DNA of 64,000 nucleotides, taken from assembly GCF_012275375.1 (NCBI RefSeq), contig NZ_JAAZQJ010000011.1, forward strand, positions 106,929-170,928, given 5' to 3'. Both the position numbers and the translations under genes were made by a program. The notes beneath the pieces were generated by a model, which saw only the letters and a program-made list of their open reading frames with translations, made no database searches and was not told the origin of the DNA. The first letter of the stretch is position 1; every line of letters starts with the position of its first letter. Below are positions 1 through 9,709 of this stretch, one piece after another. Origin of the DNA: Dyella sp. SG609 (GTDB lineage: Bacteria > Pseudomonadota > Gammaproteobacteria > Xanthomonadales > Rhodanobacteraceae).

Positions 1-1
1 C

Positions 2-127
2 GATGCCGGCATGAACCAGGTGTTCGGCGTTCGTGGTGCTTGCGTACTTTTCGAGCAGTGCCAACGTGATGGCGAAGCGGTGCGTGCACGCGCCCCTGCC
101 GTGCAGGATCTCGCGGTCATCTGCCGG
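2..127 (-). other. Possible start region of a gene running off the left edge
   Basis: A minus-strand frame is open from a TGA at 128-130 to the window edge. Read from about position 109 it gives a plausible protein-like stretch (HRFAITLALLEKYASTTNAE). GC at third codon positions is clearly higher than in the overlapping plus-strand frame. The frame has no ATG; a TTG at 62-64 is the only reasonable start. On the plus strand a short frame also ends ATG-CCG-GCA-TGA at 3-14 and could be the tail of another gene. Neither is recognised, and sequence to the left is needed to decide. Confidence 0.2.
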
Positions 128-189
128 TCATCTTGGCATCGCGCGGGCGGGCGCAGACGGCACACCGGCGCGGAAGGCACAATGTCCGG

Positions 190-3051
190 ATGCAGCCCAA
201 GGAATCCCCGGCGCTACGCGCCCTGATCGACGACCGCTACGCCGAACTGGCCGCGCGCTGCCGCCTGGCCGGTGTTGCGCTGCACGACGACGCCGGCGTG
301 GCCGAGCGCATCCGCCGCGCCCTGCTGGCCAGCGATTTCGCCTACGACATCTGGTTCCGCCAGCCGCAGCTGCTGGCGCCGCAGGGGCTGGAACGCCTGC
401 GCGCCGGTGGCGACGCCAGCACGCGCATCGAGACGCTCAGGCTCGATCCGGACGAAGCCGCCTGCATGGCCACGCTGCGCCGCTTCCGCCACGCCGAGGC
501 GCTGCGCCTGGTGTTCCGCGACGTCAACGGGTTGGACGAATTGCCCGAGACGCTGTCCGCCACCAGCGTGCTCTACGAGGCGCTGCTGGGCGCCGCGCTG
601 GGCTGGTCCGAGCGCGCGTTGGCCGCGCGCTATGGCCACGGCCGCGACCACGAGGGCGTCCTGCAGCGCATGGTGGTGGTCGGCTTCGGCAAGCTCGGCG
701 GCAGCGAGCTGAATTTCTCCTCCGATATCGACCTGGTGCTGGCCTATCCGCACAGCGGCCAGAGCGACGGCCCGCGGCCGCTCGACAACAGCGAATACTT
801 CGTGCGCATGGGCCGCCAGCTGGTGCGCCTGCTGGCCGAGCCCACCGTCGACGGCATCTGCGCGCGCGTCGATCTGCGCCTGCGCCCGTTCGGCAATGCG
901 GGTCGCCTCGCGCTGCCGTTCAGCGCGATGGAGCAGTACTACCAGAGCGAAGGCCGCGACTGGGAGCGCTATGCCTGGATCAAAGCGCGCCCCGTGGCCG
1001 GCGACCGCAATGCGGGCAAGCAGCTGCAGGAACTGCTGCGGCCGTTCGTGTTCCGCAAATACCTGGACTACACCGCCTTCGCCGGCCTGCGCGAAATGAA
1101 GGCGCTGATCGACGCCGAGGTGGCGCGCAAGGACCTGGCCGACAATCTCAAGCTCGGCCCCGGCGGCATCCGCGAAGTCGAATTCATCGTGCAGCTCACC
1201 CAGCTGATCCGCGGCGGCCGCGAACCGAGCCTGCGCGTCCGCGGCCTGCTGCCGGCGCTGACCGCCTGCGAGGCGCGCGGCCATATCGCCGCCTCGCGCG
1301 CCAAGGCGCTGCGCGAGGCCTATGTGTTCCTGCGCCGGGTGGAAAACCGCGTGCAGATGCTGCGCGACGCGCAGACGCACGACATCCCGGAGGACGCACT
1401 AAGCCGCGAGCGCATCGCGCTCGGCCTGGGCCATGCCTCGTGGGAAGCGCTGGCGGCGGAACTGGCGCGCCATCGCGCCGTGGTCAGCGAGGAATTCGCC
1501 GAGGTGCTGGTGCCGCAGGGCGGCCGCACCGCGAGCGTGCCGGTGGAAGACGTGGCGCTGTGGCGGCGCGTCTGCGCGGAAGAGATCGATCCCGGCCTGC
1601 TCGAGGCGGCAGGTTTCCAGCCCGGCGCCGAAGCCGCCGAGGCGCTGCTCAAGCTGCCGCAGGCCGCAACGGTGCGCGCCATGCCGCCGCGTTCGCGCGA
1701 ACAGCTCGACCGCCTGATGCCGCAGCTGCTGGCGCTGGCGCGCGACAGCGCGGCGCCGGTGCCGGGCCTGCTGCGCCTGTGCCGGCTGGTGCAGGCGGTG
1801 GCGCGGCGCTCCTCGTATCTGGCCTTGCTGGAAGAACAGCCGGCGGCGCGGCGACGCCTGGCCGACCTGTTCGCACGCAGCGCCTTCCTCGCCGAACGCG
1901 TGATCGCGCAGCCGCTGCTGCTGGACGACGTGCTCGATCCGCGCATCGACCAACTGCCGCTCAAGCGCGCCGACATCAGCGCGGAAATCAGCCGCGTGCT
2001 GGGCACGCTGGACGAGCGCGAGGCCGAAGCGGAGCTGGAGCGCATCAACGAATTCAAGGCCAGCACGGCGTTCCGCCTCGGCCTGGCCTTCAACGACGGC
2101 CGCGCCGACGCGGTCGCCACGGCGCGCCGCCTCGGTGCGCTGGCGGAGTCGGTGGTAATCGCGGTGATGGCCCTGGCGGAACGCGAACTCACCGAACAGC
2201 ACGGCCGCCTGCCGGGCGAAGGCAGCGGCTTCGCCGTGCTCGGCTACGGCAGCCTCGGCGGCGAGGAGCTGGGCTTCGCCTCCGACCTGGACCTGGTCTT
2301 CGTCTACGACACCCGCCGCGCCCATGCGATGAGCGATGGCGCGCGCCCGATCGAAGGCTCGCGCTGGTACCAGCGCCTGGCGCAGCGCGTGATGAACTGG
2401 CTGACCGTGCTGACCCGCGCCGGGCGTCTGTACGAAGTGGATACGCGGCTGCGTCCCGACGGTTCCAAGGGCCTGCTCGTCAGCAGCCTGGAAGCCTTCG
2501 CCGAATACCAGCGCAGCCGTGCATGGACGTGGGAACACCAGGCGTTGCTGCGCGCCCGCCCGGTGGCCGGCGATGCCGCGTTGAATGCGGAGTTGCTCGA
2601 CGTGCGCCGCGAGATCCTCGCCGTGCCGCGCGAGCGTGCCCGCGTGCTGGCCGACGTCAGCGACATGCGCCGGCGCTGGCGCGCCGAGCGCGACCGTTCC
2701 GACGAGCGCCTGTTCGATCTGAAGCAAGGCCACGGCGGCCTGCTCGATATTGAGTTCGCCCTGCAGGGCCTGGTGCTGGCGCACGCGGCGGAGCGGCCGC
2801 TGCTGCTGCTGTCCACCGCGAACGCGGCGCTGATCGAAGCCTGCCGCACCAGCGGCCTGCTCGACGATGCGCAAGCCGAGGTGTTCGCGCGCGCGCATGG
2901 CGATCTGCTGCGCCGTGCGCTGGCCTGCACGCTGGACCTGCGTTCGCGCATCGCGCCGCGCGAGCCGGCGCTGGATGCATTGAGCGAAGAAGTGCGGCGG
3001 GTGACGGCGGAGCTCGGCTTCGCGTTCGCCGCGAAGGCGACGACGGTCTAG
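190..3051 (+). CDS. glnE: Bifunctional glutamine synthetase adenylyltransferase / adenylyl-removing enzyme
   Basis: GlnE attaches AMP to glutamine synthetase when nitrogen is plentiful and removes it when nitrogen is scarce, under control of PII (GlnB). The 953-residue product has the family's duplicated layout. Each half carries a nucleotidyltransferase motif: [13 protein letters not shown] near residue 174 (N-terminal, deadenylylating half) and [13 protein letters not shown] near residue 692 (C-terminal, adenylylating half). Both acidic pairs are intact. An in-frame ATG at 133 exists, but the ATG at 190 gives the usual family length and the typical N-terminus. The gene ends inside a CTAG shared with the stop of the convergent next gene. 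Confidence 0.95.
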   Translation: MQPKESPALRALIDDRYAELAARCRLAGVALHDDAGVAERIRRALLASDFAYDIWFRQPQLLAPQGLERLRAGGDASTRIETLRLDPDEAACMATLRRFRHAEALRLVFRDVNGLDELPETLSATSVLYEALLGAALGWSERALAARYGHGRDHEGVLQRMVVVGFGKLGGSELNFSSDIDLVLAYPHSGQSDGPRPLDNSEYFVRMGRQLVRLLAEPTVDGICARVDLRLRPFGNAGRLALPFSAMEQYYQSEGRDWERYAWIKARPVAGDRNAGKQLQELLRPFVFRKYLDYTAFAGLREMKALIDAEVARKDLADNLKLGPGGIREVEFIVQLTQLIRGGREPSLRVRGLLPALTACEARGHIAASRAKALREAYVFLRRVENRVQMLRDAQTHDIPEDALSRERIALGLGHASWEALAAELARHRAVVSEEFAEVLVPQGGRTASVPVEDVALWRRVCAEEIDPGLLEAAGFQPGAEAAEALLKLPQAATVRAMPPRSREQLDRLMPQLLALARDSAAPVPGLLRLCRLVQAVARRSSYLALLEEQPAARRRLADLFARSAFLAERVIAQPLLLDDVLDPRIDQLPLKRADISAEISRVLGTLDEREAEAELERINEFKASTAFRLGLAFNDGRADAVATARRLGALAESVVIAVMALAERELTEQHGRLPGEGSGFAVLGYGSLGGEELGFASDLDLVFVYDTRRAHAMSDGARPIEGSRWYQRLAQRVMNWLTVLTRAGRLYEVDTRLRPDGSKGLLVSSLEAFAEYQRSRAWTWEHQALLRARPVAGDAALNAELLDVRREILAVPRERARVLADVSDMRRRWRAERDRSDERLFDLKQGHGGLLDIEFALQGLVLAHAAERPLLLLSTANAALIEACRTSGLLDDAQAEVFARAHGDLLRRALACTLDLRSRIAPREPALDALSEEVRRVTAELGFAFAAKATTV

Positions 3052-4031
3052 GTGCGGCTGGCGTTGCGCGCCGCAATGCGCTGGCGCACCGTCTCGGCGA
3101 TGGCGCGGGTTTCGCGCAGCGGCGCCTGCCGTGCGGGCGGCGTGTCGTCCAGCCCGTGCAGCAGCCCCGCTTCGCGCAGCGCCTGGTGGAACCGCGCGAA
3201 TTTGCCGGGCAGCGGTGCGCGCACCAGGGTCTGCACCGCGCAGCCGATGGCGCAGGCTTCGGAAAGCATGTTGATCGAGTCCGGCGTCACCACCAGCCGG
3301 TCGGCCCAGCCCATGGCGGCGGGGTAGGGATTGGCGCCGTCTTCCTCGCTGCTCCACACCACGCCGGGAATGCCGGCGAGGCGTTCGCGCAGCACCGCGA
3401 CCACGCCGGCCGGCGTGCGGCGCGAGGCCAGCACCAGCAGGCTGCCGCCGTCGTGCTGTTGCTGCGCCACCAGCCGCTCGGCCAGGGCGTGGGCGTAGGC
3501 CGCATCGATCGGAATCCCCTTGCGCGGCCCGCCCACCAGCACCGCGACGCGCGGCTGCGGCAGATCGCCGAAGGCGGGGCAGACGTCGCGGCCTTCGGCC
3601 AGCCAGGCGTCGTCGACCGGATTGAGCGAGCCCAGCGGATGCAGCACGTTCGGTCCGTCCAGGCCGTCATGGCGTGGCGCGATCACCGTGTCCCAATGCC
3701 GCGGATCGATACGCGGATCGAGAATCTGCACCGCATAGCTGCCGCCTTCGGACAGTTCGCGCACCAGCCGCGTGTAATACGCCGCCGCGCGGCCGCAGCC
3801 GACGATCACCGCCGGCCACGGCGGCACCACGATGCCGCGGCGCTGCGGCGCGGGCAGGGCGAAGCGGCCGCCGGGCAGCAGGCGCGGCGCGAACCAGGAC
3901 CAGGGCGCGCGCAGTCCCAGCACCAGATGGCGGAACGGCAGGCCCAGCGCTTCGGCCAGGGCCAGGGCCTGGCGGTCGTTGCCGGCGCGGCCGTCGGTGA
4001 CCACCCAGCATTCGCCGTGCAGCCTGGTCAT
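3048..4031 (-). CDS. ELM1 / GtrOC1-family protein (mitochondrial fission ELM1-like)
   Basis: The 327-residue protein opens with [20 protein letters not shown] and has the later VGGPRKG and [14 protein letters not shown] blocks typical of the bacterial ELM1-like family. The fold resembles glycosyltransferase GT-B enzymes. The name comes from a plant mitochondrial fission protein; the bacterial role is not established, but members often sit near LPS or cell-envelope genes, as here (glycosyltransferases begin 3 kb away). The stop TAG overlaps the glnE stop by 4 bases on the opposite strand. No clear ribosome binding site is seen before the ATG, but no other in-frame ATG fits the conserved N-terminus better. 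Confidence 0.85.
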   Translation of the reverse strand: MTRLHGECWVVTDGRAGNDRQALALAEALGLPFRHLVLGLRAPWSWFAPRLLPGGRFALPAPQRRGIVVPPWPAVIVGCGRAAAYYTRLVRELSEGGSYAVQILDPRIDPRHWDTVIAPRHDGLDGPNVLHPLGSLNPVDDAWLAEGRDVCPAFGDLPQPRVAVLVGGPRKGIPIDAAYAHALAERLVAQQQHDGGSLLVLASRRTPAGVVAVLRERLAGIPGVVWSSEEDGANPYPAAMGWADRLVVTPDSINMLSEACAIGCAVQTLVRAPLPGKFARFHQALREAGLLHGLDDTPPARQAPLRETRAIAETVRQRIAARNASRT

Positions 4032-4163
4032 GCGGGGTGCTGGCCCGGGATTGTTTCGATTCTCGCCACAGTACGTTCTGTCCGGCCCAGTCCTGTTCGC
4101 CCTTGCGTGCCCGTACACTTCGGGGCCACGGCGCCGCCCGGCGCGTTCTATCGAAGGATACCC

Positions 4164-4760
4164 ATGAGCGAGTTGCTTTCCGAGGCCGCCCTCGACCAGC
4201 TGTTCCGCGAGGCCCGCACCTACAACGCCTTCCTGGACAAGCCGGTGAGCGACGAGGTGCTGCGCCAGGTCTACGAGCTGGCCAAGTTCGGCCCCACCAG
4301 CGCCAACTCCTCGCCGGCGCGCATCGTGTTCGTGAAGTCGGCCGAGGCCAAGGCCAAGCTGGAGCCGTTCCTGTCCGAAGGCAACCGCGCCAAGACCATG
4401 AAGGCGCCGGTCACCGCCATCGTCGGCGTCGACCACGAGTTCTACGAGCACCTGCCGCGCCTGTTCCCGCATGCCGATGCGCGCAGCTGGTTCGTCGGCA
4501 ACCAGCCGATGATCGACACCACCGCATTCCGCAACGCCACCCTGCAGGGCGCCTACCTGATCATCGCGGCGCGCGCGGTGGGCCTGGACTGCGGCCCGAT
4601 GTCCGGCTTCGACAACGCCGGCGTGGACAAGGCGTTCTTCGCCGATACGCCCAGCGTGAAGTCCAACTTCCTGATCAATCTCGGTTACGGCGATGCCAGC
4701 CGCGACCTGTTCCCGCGCAACCCGCGCCTGTCGTTCGAGGAGGCGTGCCGCATCGCCTGA
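4164..4760 (+). CDS. rutE: Malonic semialdehyde reductase, RutE/HadB-type nitroreductase
   Basis: This 198-residue flavoprotein belongs to the nitroreductase fold. It closely resembles RutE, which reduces malonic semialdehyde to 3-hydroxypropionate in pyrimidine breakdown, with FMN and NAD(P)H. Visible family features are the N-terminal [15 protein letters not shown] segment, the FMN-binding [16 protein letters not shown] region and the C-terminal FLINLGYGD block. Length matches RutE (196 in E. coli). No other rut genes are nearby, so it may be a general aldehyde or quinone reductase here. GAAGGA lies 5 bases before the ATG. The YceI gene follows 52 bases downstream, possibly cotranscribed. 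Confidence 0.88.
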   Translation: MSELLSEAALDQLFREARTYNAFLDKPVSDEVLRQVYELAKFGPTSANSSPARIVFVKSAEAKAKLEPFLSEGNRAKTMKAPVTAIVGVDHEFYEHLPRLFPHADARSWFVGNQPMIDTTAFRNATLQGAYLIIAARAVGLDCGPMSGFDNAGVDKAFFADTPSVKSNFLINLGYGDASRDLFPRNPRLSFEEACRIA

Positions 4761-4812
4761 GCGCGATGCGTCCGCCTTTAACCGCAGCCCCCTCTTCCAC
4801 GGAGAACTACCC

Positions 4813-5397
4813 ATGCGTGCACTTCGTTACCTCGTTCTCGCCGGCCTGATCGGCGCCGCCGTCACCGCGCAGGCCGACCCGGTCACCTACAAGCTCGACC
4901 CGGGCCACACCAATGTGCTGTTCAGCTGGAACCACTTCGGCTTCTCCAACCCGACCGCGAACCTGGGCTTGGGCGAAGGCACCCTGGTGTTCGACGAGAA
5001 GGACGCAGCCAAGTCCTCGGTCGAAGTGACCCTGCCGCTGGCCAACCTGGACACCCACGTGTCCAAGCTGGACGAGCACCTGAAGAAGCCGGATTTCTTC
5101 GACGCCGACAAGTTCGCCAACATCACCTTCAAGAGCACCAAGGTGCAGTCGCTCGGCGGCGGCAAGTACAAGGTGACCGGTGACCTGACCGTGCACGGCG
5201 TGACCAAGCCGGTGGTGCTGGACGCCAAGCTCAACAAGAGCGGCGTGCACCCGATGCTGAAGGTGCAGACCGTGGGTTTCGACGCCAGCACCACGGTGAA
5301 GCGCTCGGATTTCGGCATGGGCGCCTACGTGCCGAACGTCAGCGACGAGATCAAGATCCACATCACCACCGAGGCTTCGGTGCCGAAGGCGGATTGA
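4813..5397 (+). CDS. YceI-family periplasmic lipid-binding protein
   Basis: The 194-residue product begins with a Sec signal peptide (MRALRYLVLAGLIGAAVTAQA, cleavage before DPVTYKLD). It continues as a YceI domain: a lipocalin-like beta barrel that binds polyprenoid or other amphiphilic molecules. Characteristic blocks are YKLDPGHTNVLFSWNHFG, the FFDADKFANITFKST segment and the GDLTVHGVTKPVVLDA strand near the middle. The exact ligand is unknown. GGAG precedes the ATG at 8 bases. A strong hairpin terminator follows, so transcription likely ends here. Confidence 0.92.
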   Translation: MRALRYLVLAGLIGAAVTAQADPVTYKLDPGHTNVLFSWNHFGFSNPTANLGLGEGTLVFDEKDAAKSSVEVTLPLANLDTHVSKLDEHLKKPDFFDADKFANITFKSTKVQSLGGGKYKVTGDLTVHGVTKPVVLDAKLNKSGVHPMLKVQTVGFDASTTVKRSDFGMGAYVPNVSDEIKIHITTEASVPKAD

Positions 5398-5428
5398 TGC
5401 ATGCCGGCGCCGTTCGCGGCGCCGCATG

Positions 5429-5462
5429 AAAAAAGCCCGCGCCGTGATGGCGCGGGCTTTTT
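5429..5462. terminator. Bidirectional intrinsic terminator
   Basis: A 9-bp perfect GC stem (GCCCGCGCC / GGCGCGGGC, loop GTGAT) is flanked by six A on the left and five T on the right. It therefore works as a rho-independent terminator on both strands, serving the YceI gene and the convergent Yip1-family gene. Confidence 0.95.
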
Positions 5463-5483
5463 CTTGGTGCCGCTGGCGGAAGT

Positions 5484-6734
5484 TCAGTTCTTGCTGACGC
5501 CTTCGTTCTTCAGCGACTCCAGCTTGCTCAGGTCCACGCTGTTGACGGCGTCCTTGAGCTGGTCGATCTCCGCGTTGCCGCTGGCCTTCACCGAGAAGCG
5601 CTGGCCGACCACCACGGTGTAGTCGCCGGTCTTGTTGACCTTGTCCCAGGACTCGTGCACCAGGCGGCCGTCCTTGCTGTAGGTCTTCTCGTAGCCGTTG
5701 TCGGTCTGCTGCTCGGACTCGGCGGCGAAGGCATTGGCCACCGCCATCATGCCCTTCATGCTACCGGTGTCGGAGATTTCCAGCTCGATGTTGCGGCTGC
5801 CGTCCCCGTACTGGCCGTGCGCGACGGTGATCTGCACGCCCACGCCGGCGCTGCGCTCGGCCGACAGGCTCTGGCGCTTGAGGCCCCCGGCGCTGTCGGG
5901 CAGGAAGGCCTTGATCTGGTCGGCCGACAGCGACTGCACGTTGCCGTCGTTGCCCATCATCTTGCTCATCGCGGCCTGCTGGGCGGAGGTGTCGCCGGAC
6001 TTCTGCGCGGCCTCCAGCTCCTTGCTGGCCTGCTCGGCGCGCGCACCCATCTCGGCCAGCTTGCCGGCCGCGCTGTCCTTGTCGACGGTGGCGCTGCCGT
6101 TGTCGCCGCTGAAGGTGACGTGGCCGCCGCTCATGGCGGCGCCGGTCAGTGCCGCGGTGCCGACCACGCCGGCCACGATCATGCTGACGATCCAGCCCAG
6201 CACGATGCCGATGATGATGCTCACGGCCGTATAGCCGGCCGTCTTCTCCACCGGGCTTTGCATGGTGGCCGACAGGCCCAGGTAGAGCAGGTAGATCGAG
6301 TAGATGCCGCCGGCGATGGCGATCAGCCAGCCGATCCAGGGCAGGATCACGGCGGCGCCGGCGACCCAGCTGGCGGTCCAGGCATAGGCCACGGCTTTCA
6401 GCGCCTGCACCGGCTCTTTCTGGCCGCCGAAGCTCGGCGCCAGCGCGTTGACGATCAGCGACATCACATAGACCAGCACCAGCGACAGCACGTACTGCAG
6501 CACCATGCCGGCCAGGCCGGAGCCGAACGGCGCGCGCCAGGTCATGCCCATCAGGCTGACGCCGATCAGGCTGTTCTTGATGAAGCCGGCGACGGCCGGC
6601 AGCGCGGCCAGCACCAGGATGTAGCTGGTATAGAGGCCCTGCACGGTGGCCGGCTCCGCGGCGATGACCGGCCATTCGGTTTTGGGCGTGGTGAGGATCG
6701 CCCGCGCGCGGGCCATGATCTTTCCGAAATCCAT
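5484..6734 (-). CDS. Yip1-family membrane protein with a C-terminal soluble domain
   Basis: The 416-residue protein has two parts. Residues 1-210 form a Yip1-type membrane domain with about five hydrophobic segments (for example YILVLAALPAVAGF and IIIGIVLGWIVSMIVAGVVG). Residues 215-416 are soluble: an alanine-rich, probably coiled stretch (AGKLAEMGARAEQASKELEA), then a globular part with LSADQIKAFLPDSAGGLKR, YGDGSRNIELEISDTG and GYEKTYSKDGRLVHE. I believe similar C-terminal segments occur in Xanthomonadales proteins, but no function is known. Yip1 proteins act in vesicle traffic in eukaryotes; the bacterial role is undefined. It is divergent from the zinc-finger gene. Confidence 0.82.
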   Translation of the reverse strand: MDFGKIMARARAILTTPKTEWPVIAAEPATVQGLYTSYILVLAALPAVAGFIKNSLIGVSLMGMTWRAPFGSGLAGMVLQYVLSLVLVYVMSLIVNALAPSFGGQKEPVQALKAVAYAWTASWVAGAAVILPWIGWLIAIAGGIYSIYLLYLGLSATMQSPVEKTAGYTAVSIIIGIVLGWIVSMIVAGVVGTAALTGAAMSGGHVTFSGDNGSATVDKDSAAGKLAEMGARAEQASKELEAAQKSGDTSAQQAAMSKMMGNDGNVQSLSADQIKAFLPDSAGGLKRQSLSAERSAGVGVQITVAHGQYGDGSRNIELEISDTGSMKGMMAVANAFAAESEQQTDNGYEKTYSKDGRLVHESWDKVNKTGDYTVVVGQRFSVKASGNAEIDQLKDAVNSVDLSKLESLKNEGVSKN

Positions 6735-6920
6735 TGGATGTTCCCCTTCAAGCTGGATGGTGCGGCGGTGGTCCGCCGGGGCAGCCGATGATGCAGCCGC
6801 CCGATGACAATCGGCCCGGAGCCGGTTCACAGCATGTTTCTTCCCTGTGCCCGCCGCGCCGGCCGGGCGGTGCAGCCTGCTACCATTGTCGGCCCGATGT
6901 CCAGTCTGGAGCTTGATCCC

Positions 6921-7130
6921 ATGCCCGCTTCCCCCGCCGAGCCCGCACGGCAGATTTTGGCCAATGCCGAAAATCGTTATGAAGTGACGCGCAAGGACCT
7001 TCCCTTGTCCTGCCCGCTGCCCGGCATGGCGCTGTGGAACTCGCACCCGAAGGTGTACCTGCCGATCGTCGAGGACGGCGGCGAATCCAGCTGTCCCTAC
7101 TGCGGCGCGCGTTACGTCCTGAACGACTGA
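6921..7130 (+). CDS. Small zinc-finger (zf-CHCC) protein
   Basis: This 69-residue protein has the CHCC zinc site also seen in NDUFS6 of mitochondrial complex I: a Cys in LSCPLPGMALWNSHP, a His in that segment, and the closing CPYCGARYVL. In bacteria the family is widespread but its role is unclear. The ATG at 6921 is preferred because GGAG lies 9 bases upstream; an in-frame ATG at 6897 would add eight residues. The glycosyltransferase gene begins about 100 bases downstream in the same direction. Confidence 0.88.
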   Translation: MPASPAEPARQILANAENRYEVTRKDLPLSCPLPGMALWNSHPKVYLPIVEDGGESSCPYCGARYVLND

Positions 7131-7228
7131 ACCGGCCGGGGCCAGGCAAGGCACCGCATCGAACTTCAGGCGGCAATCGGCACGATTGCTGCTTGTCCCC
7201 AAGGATGAAGGCTTTACTCGAACCGTCC

Positions 7229-8356
7229 ATGTCCGCCGTTGCCGCGCCAGCCCGGTCGCTGACCGTGGTCCAGCTGATCCCGGCCCTGCAGTCCGGTGGG
7301 GCCGAGCGGTCGGCGCTGGAAGTCGCGCGCGCGCTGGTGCAGGCCGGTCACCGTTCGGTGGTGATCTCCGCCGGCGGTCGCCTGGCCGGCCAGCTGGAAG
7401 CCGAGGGCAGCGAGCACATCAGCCTGGACATCGGCCGCAAGTCGCTGCGCACCCTGCTGCGGGTGGGCGCCCTGCGCCGCGTGCTGGCGCAGCTGAAGCC
7501 GGACATCGTGCACGCCCGCTCGCGCCTGCCGGCCTGGCTGGGCTGGTGGGCGATCCGCGGGCTGCAGCCGCGCCCGCATTTCGTCACCACCGTGCACGGC
7601 TTGAATACGCCCGGGCGCTACAGCTCCATCATGCTGCGCGGCGAGCGGGTGATCGCCGTCTCGCAGACCCTGCGCGACTACGTGCTGAGCCACTACCGCT
7701 GGCTGGAGCCCTCGCGCGTGCGGGTGATTCCCCGCGGCATCGACCCTGAGGCATTTCCGTACGGTCATCGCCCCGACGATGCCTGGCAGAAGGCCTTCTT
7801 CACCGAATTCCCGCGCCTGGCCGGTGCGCCGCTGCTGACCCTGCCGGGCCGCGGCACGCGGCTGAAGGGCCATCACGACGCCGTGGAGCTGATCGCGGAA
7901 CTCAAGCGCCGCGGCATCGACGCGCGCCTGCTGCTGCTGGGCGTGATCGAGCCGGGCCGCGAAGCCTACGTGGCCGAGCTGCGCGAGCTGATCAGTGCGC
8001 GCGGCATCGAGTCCCAGGTGGTGCTGACCCCGCCGCGCAACGACGTGCGCGACATCTACGCCGTGTCGGCGCTGGTGCTGCAGCTGTCGAACAAGCCCGA
8101 ATCCTTCGGCCGCACCGTGGTCGAGGCGCTGTCGCTGTGCCGCCCCGTGCTGGGCTATGCCCACGGCGGCGTCGGCGAGCTGCTGGCCGAGCTGTATCCG
8201 GCCGGCCGCGTGCCGGTCGGCGACCGCGAACGCCTGGTGGAGCGCGCGGCCGAGCTGCTGCGCGTGGCGCCGCCGATCCCGATGCTGCAGAGCTACCGCC
8301 TGTCGGACATGCAGCAGGCCACGCTGGCGCTGTACGAGGAAGTGGTCGCCGGCTGA
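7229..8356 (+). CDS. Glycosyltransferase family 4 (LPS-core type)
   Basis: A GT-B fold glycosyltransferase of about 375 residues. The N-terminal domain starts LTVVQLIPALQSGGAERS, the donor-binding-type SGGAER loop. The C-terminal domain carries the family signature LSNKPESFGRTVVEALSLCRPVLG, whose E-x7-E pair contacts the sugar nucleotide. The following ligase, GT2 gene and waaA point to LPS core or O-chain assembly; donor and acceptor cannot be read from sequence. The start is uncertain: ATG at 7205 or 7229, neither with a good ribosome binding site. Confidence 0.87.
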   Translation: MSAVAAPARSLTVVQLIPALQSGGAERSALEVARALVQAGHRSVVISAGGRLAGQLEAEGSEHISLDIGRKSLRTLLRVGALRRVLAQLKPDIVHARSRLPAWLGWWAIRGLQPRPHFVTTVHGLNTPGRYSSIMLRGERVIAVSQTLRDYVLSHYRWLEPSRVRVIPRGIDPEAFPYGHRPDDAWQKAFFTEFPRLAGAPLLTLPGRGTRLKGHHDAVELIAELKRRGIDARLLLLGVIEPGREAYVAELRELISARGIESQVVLTPPRNDVRDIYAVSALVLQLSNKPESFGRTVVEALSLCRPVLGYAHGGVGELLAELYPAGRVPVGDRERLVERAAELLRVAPPIPMLQSYRLSDMQQATLALYEEVVAG

Positions 8357-8360
8357 CTCG

Positions 8361-8392
8361 CTCGTCATTCCGGCCTGCGCCGGAATGACGAG
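8361..8392. repeat. Dispersed palindrome, CGTCATTCCGGC family (copy 1)
   Basis: A perfect 14-bp inverted repeat (CTCGTCATTCCGGC and its complement) encloses the loop CTGC. It starts four bases after the glycosyltransferase stop. The same core occurs twice near 27.2-27.35 kb and as a broken copy near 59.0 kb. It may act as a transcript-stabilising or attenuating hairpin between this gene and the ligase gene. Confidence 0.9.
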
Positions 8393-8443
8393 CAGGGTGG
8401 CGGCTCGCCTACAATGCCCCGGCTTTTCCTACCGGGTTCCCGC

Positions 8444-9709
8444 ATGCCTGTTCTCCCTGCGCTCAAGGCCGCCCTGCGCTCGCCGCTGTTGCCGTTCTGG
8501 CTGGTGATCGCGCTGCTGCCGTTCGGGCGCAGCTCGGAGCTGGGCACCTTTCTGTGCCTGCTCGGCGTCGTGCTGCTGTTCGCGCGGCATCCGCGCGCGC
8601 TGGGCGAGCATGCCGGCGCACGGCTGCTGCTGTGGCTGCTGGGCGCGTATATCGGCGCGGCGCTGCTGTCGTGCTTCGGGGCGGTGGCGCCGGGCAAGAG
8701 CTGGTCGACCGTGGCGGCGCTGCTGCGCTACGTGCCGCTGGGGCTGTATGCGTGCTTCGCCATCCGCCGCGCCGGCAAGCTCGATGCGCTTTATGTCGCC
8801 GTCGCCGCCGTGCTCGCCGTGTGGGTGCTGGATGCCTGGGTGCAGGCGCTGACCGGCTGGAGCCTGGGCGGGCATGCGGAGCAGGAGCGCGTGTCCGGCA
8901 TCTTCGGCGCCGACAATCTCAAGCTCGGCCCCTCGCTCGCCGTGCTGGCGCCGTTCGCGCTGTGGGCCGCGCGCTGGTGCTGGGGGCGGCTGGGGCTGGT
9001 GCTGGCCGCGCTGGCCTTGCTCGGGCCGGTGCTGCTCTCAGGATCGCGTGCATCGTGGCTTACCTACGCGCTGGTGGTGCTGGCCTTCGCCTGGCGCGAG
9101 GCCGGCTCGGCCAGGCGCTTCGTGCTGATCTGCTGCGCCGGCACCCTGGTCGCCGCGGCCGCCGGCGGACTGGCATGGAAAACCTCGGAGCGTTTCCACG
9201 CGCGCATGGAAAAGACCTTGCTCGCCTTCCGGGCGTCGGACCACGCGGTGGATACGGCGCTCAGCGGACGGCTGGATATCTGGCGCACCAGCTGGTGGAT
9301 GTTCGAAGCGCATCCGCTCAACGGCGTCGGCGTGCGCGGCTATCGCTACGCCTATCGCCAGGTGGCGCCGCCGGACGACCACTTCGTGGCCACCGGCGAG
9401 AACTGCGGCGCGGGCGAGGGCGCCTGCCATGCGCACCAGGTGGTGCTGGAAGTGCTGAGCGAAACCGGCCTGGCCGGCCTCGCGCTGTGGCTGGCCGGCG
9501 CGGTGCTGGCGATACGCCGCTGGCATGCGGCGGGAGCGGCGGCGCGCGCCCGCGCATTTCCCGCCACGGTGGCGCTGGGCGTGATGCTGTTCCCGCTCAA
9601 TACCCATCTGGCTTTCTATTCGGCGTGGTGGGGCCTGCTGTTCGCCTGGGTGCTGGGCCTGTGGTGCGCCAGCCTGTACGTGGCCGCGGAGGACGCCGAT
9701 GGCGCGTGA
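8444..9709 (+). CDS. O-antigen ligase family membrane protein
   Basis: The 421-residue protein has about ten to twelve hydrophobic segments and a large periplasmic loop between the later ones (roughly residues 245-330). That loop includes GRLDIWRTSWWMFEAHPLNGVGVRGY, the Wzy_C-type region seen in WaaL ligases and Wzy polymerases. WaaL moves O-antigen from undecaprenyl diphosphate to the lipid A core at the outer face of the inner membrane. Ligase and polymerase cannot be separated by sequence alone; the core-gene context favours ligase. The ATG at 8444 is preferred over 8414, which lies in a TACAAT that could be a -10 element. The end overlaps the next gene by 11 bases. Confidence 0.85.
   Translation: MPVLPALKAALRSPLLPFWLVIALLPFGRSSELGTFLCLLGVVLLFARHPRALGEHAGARLLLWLLGAYIGAALLSCFGAVAPGKSWSTVAALLRYVPLGLYACFAIRRAGKLDALYVAVAAVLAVWVLDAWVQALTGWSLGGHAEQERVSGIFGADNLKLGPSLAVLAPFALWAARWCWGRLGLVLAALALLGPVLLSGSRASWLTYALVVLAFAWREAGSARRFVLICCAGTLVAAAAGGLAWKTSERFHARMEKTLLAFRASDHAVDTALSGRLDIWRTSWWMFEAHPLNGVGVRGYRYAYRQVAPPDDHFVATGENCGAGEGACHAHQVVLEVLSETGLAGLALWLAGAVLAIRRWHAAGAAARARAFPATVALGVMLFPLNTHLAFYSAWWGLLFAWVLGLWCASLYVAAEDADGA

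Noticed and set aside
33..2753. A 906-codon plus-strand frame overlapping glnE in another phase
   Set aside because: Arg- and Ala-rich shadow; glnE carries both nucleotidyltransferase motifs.
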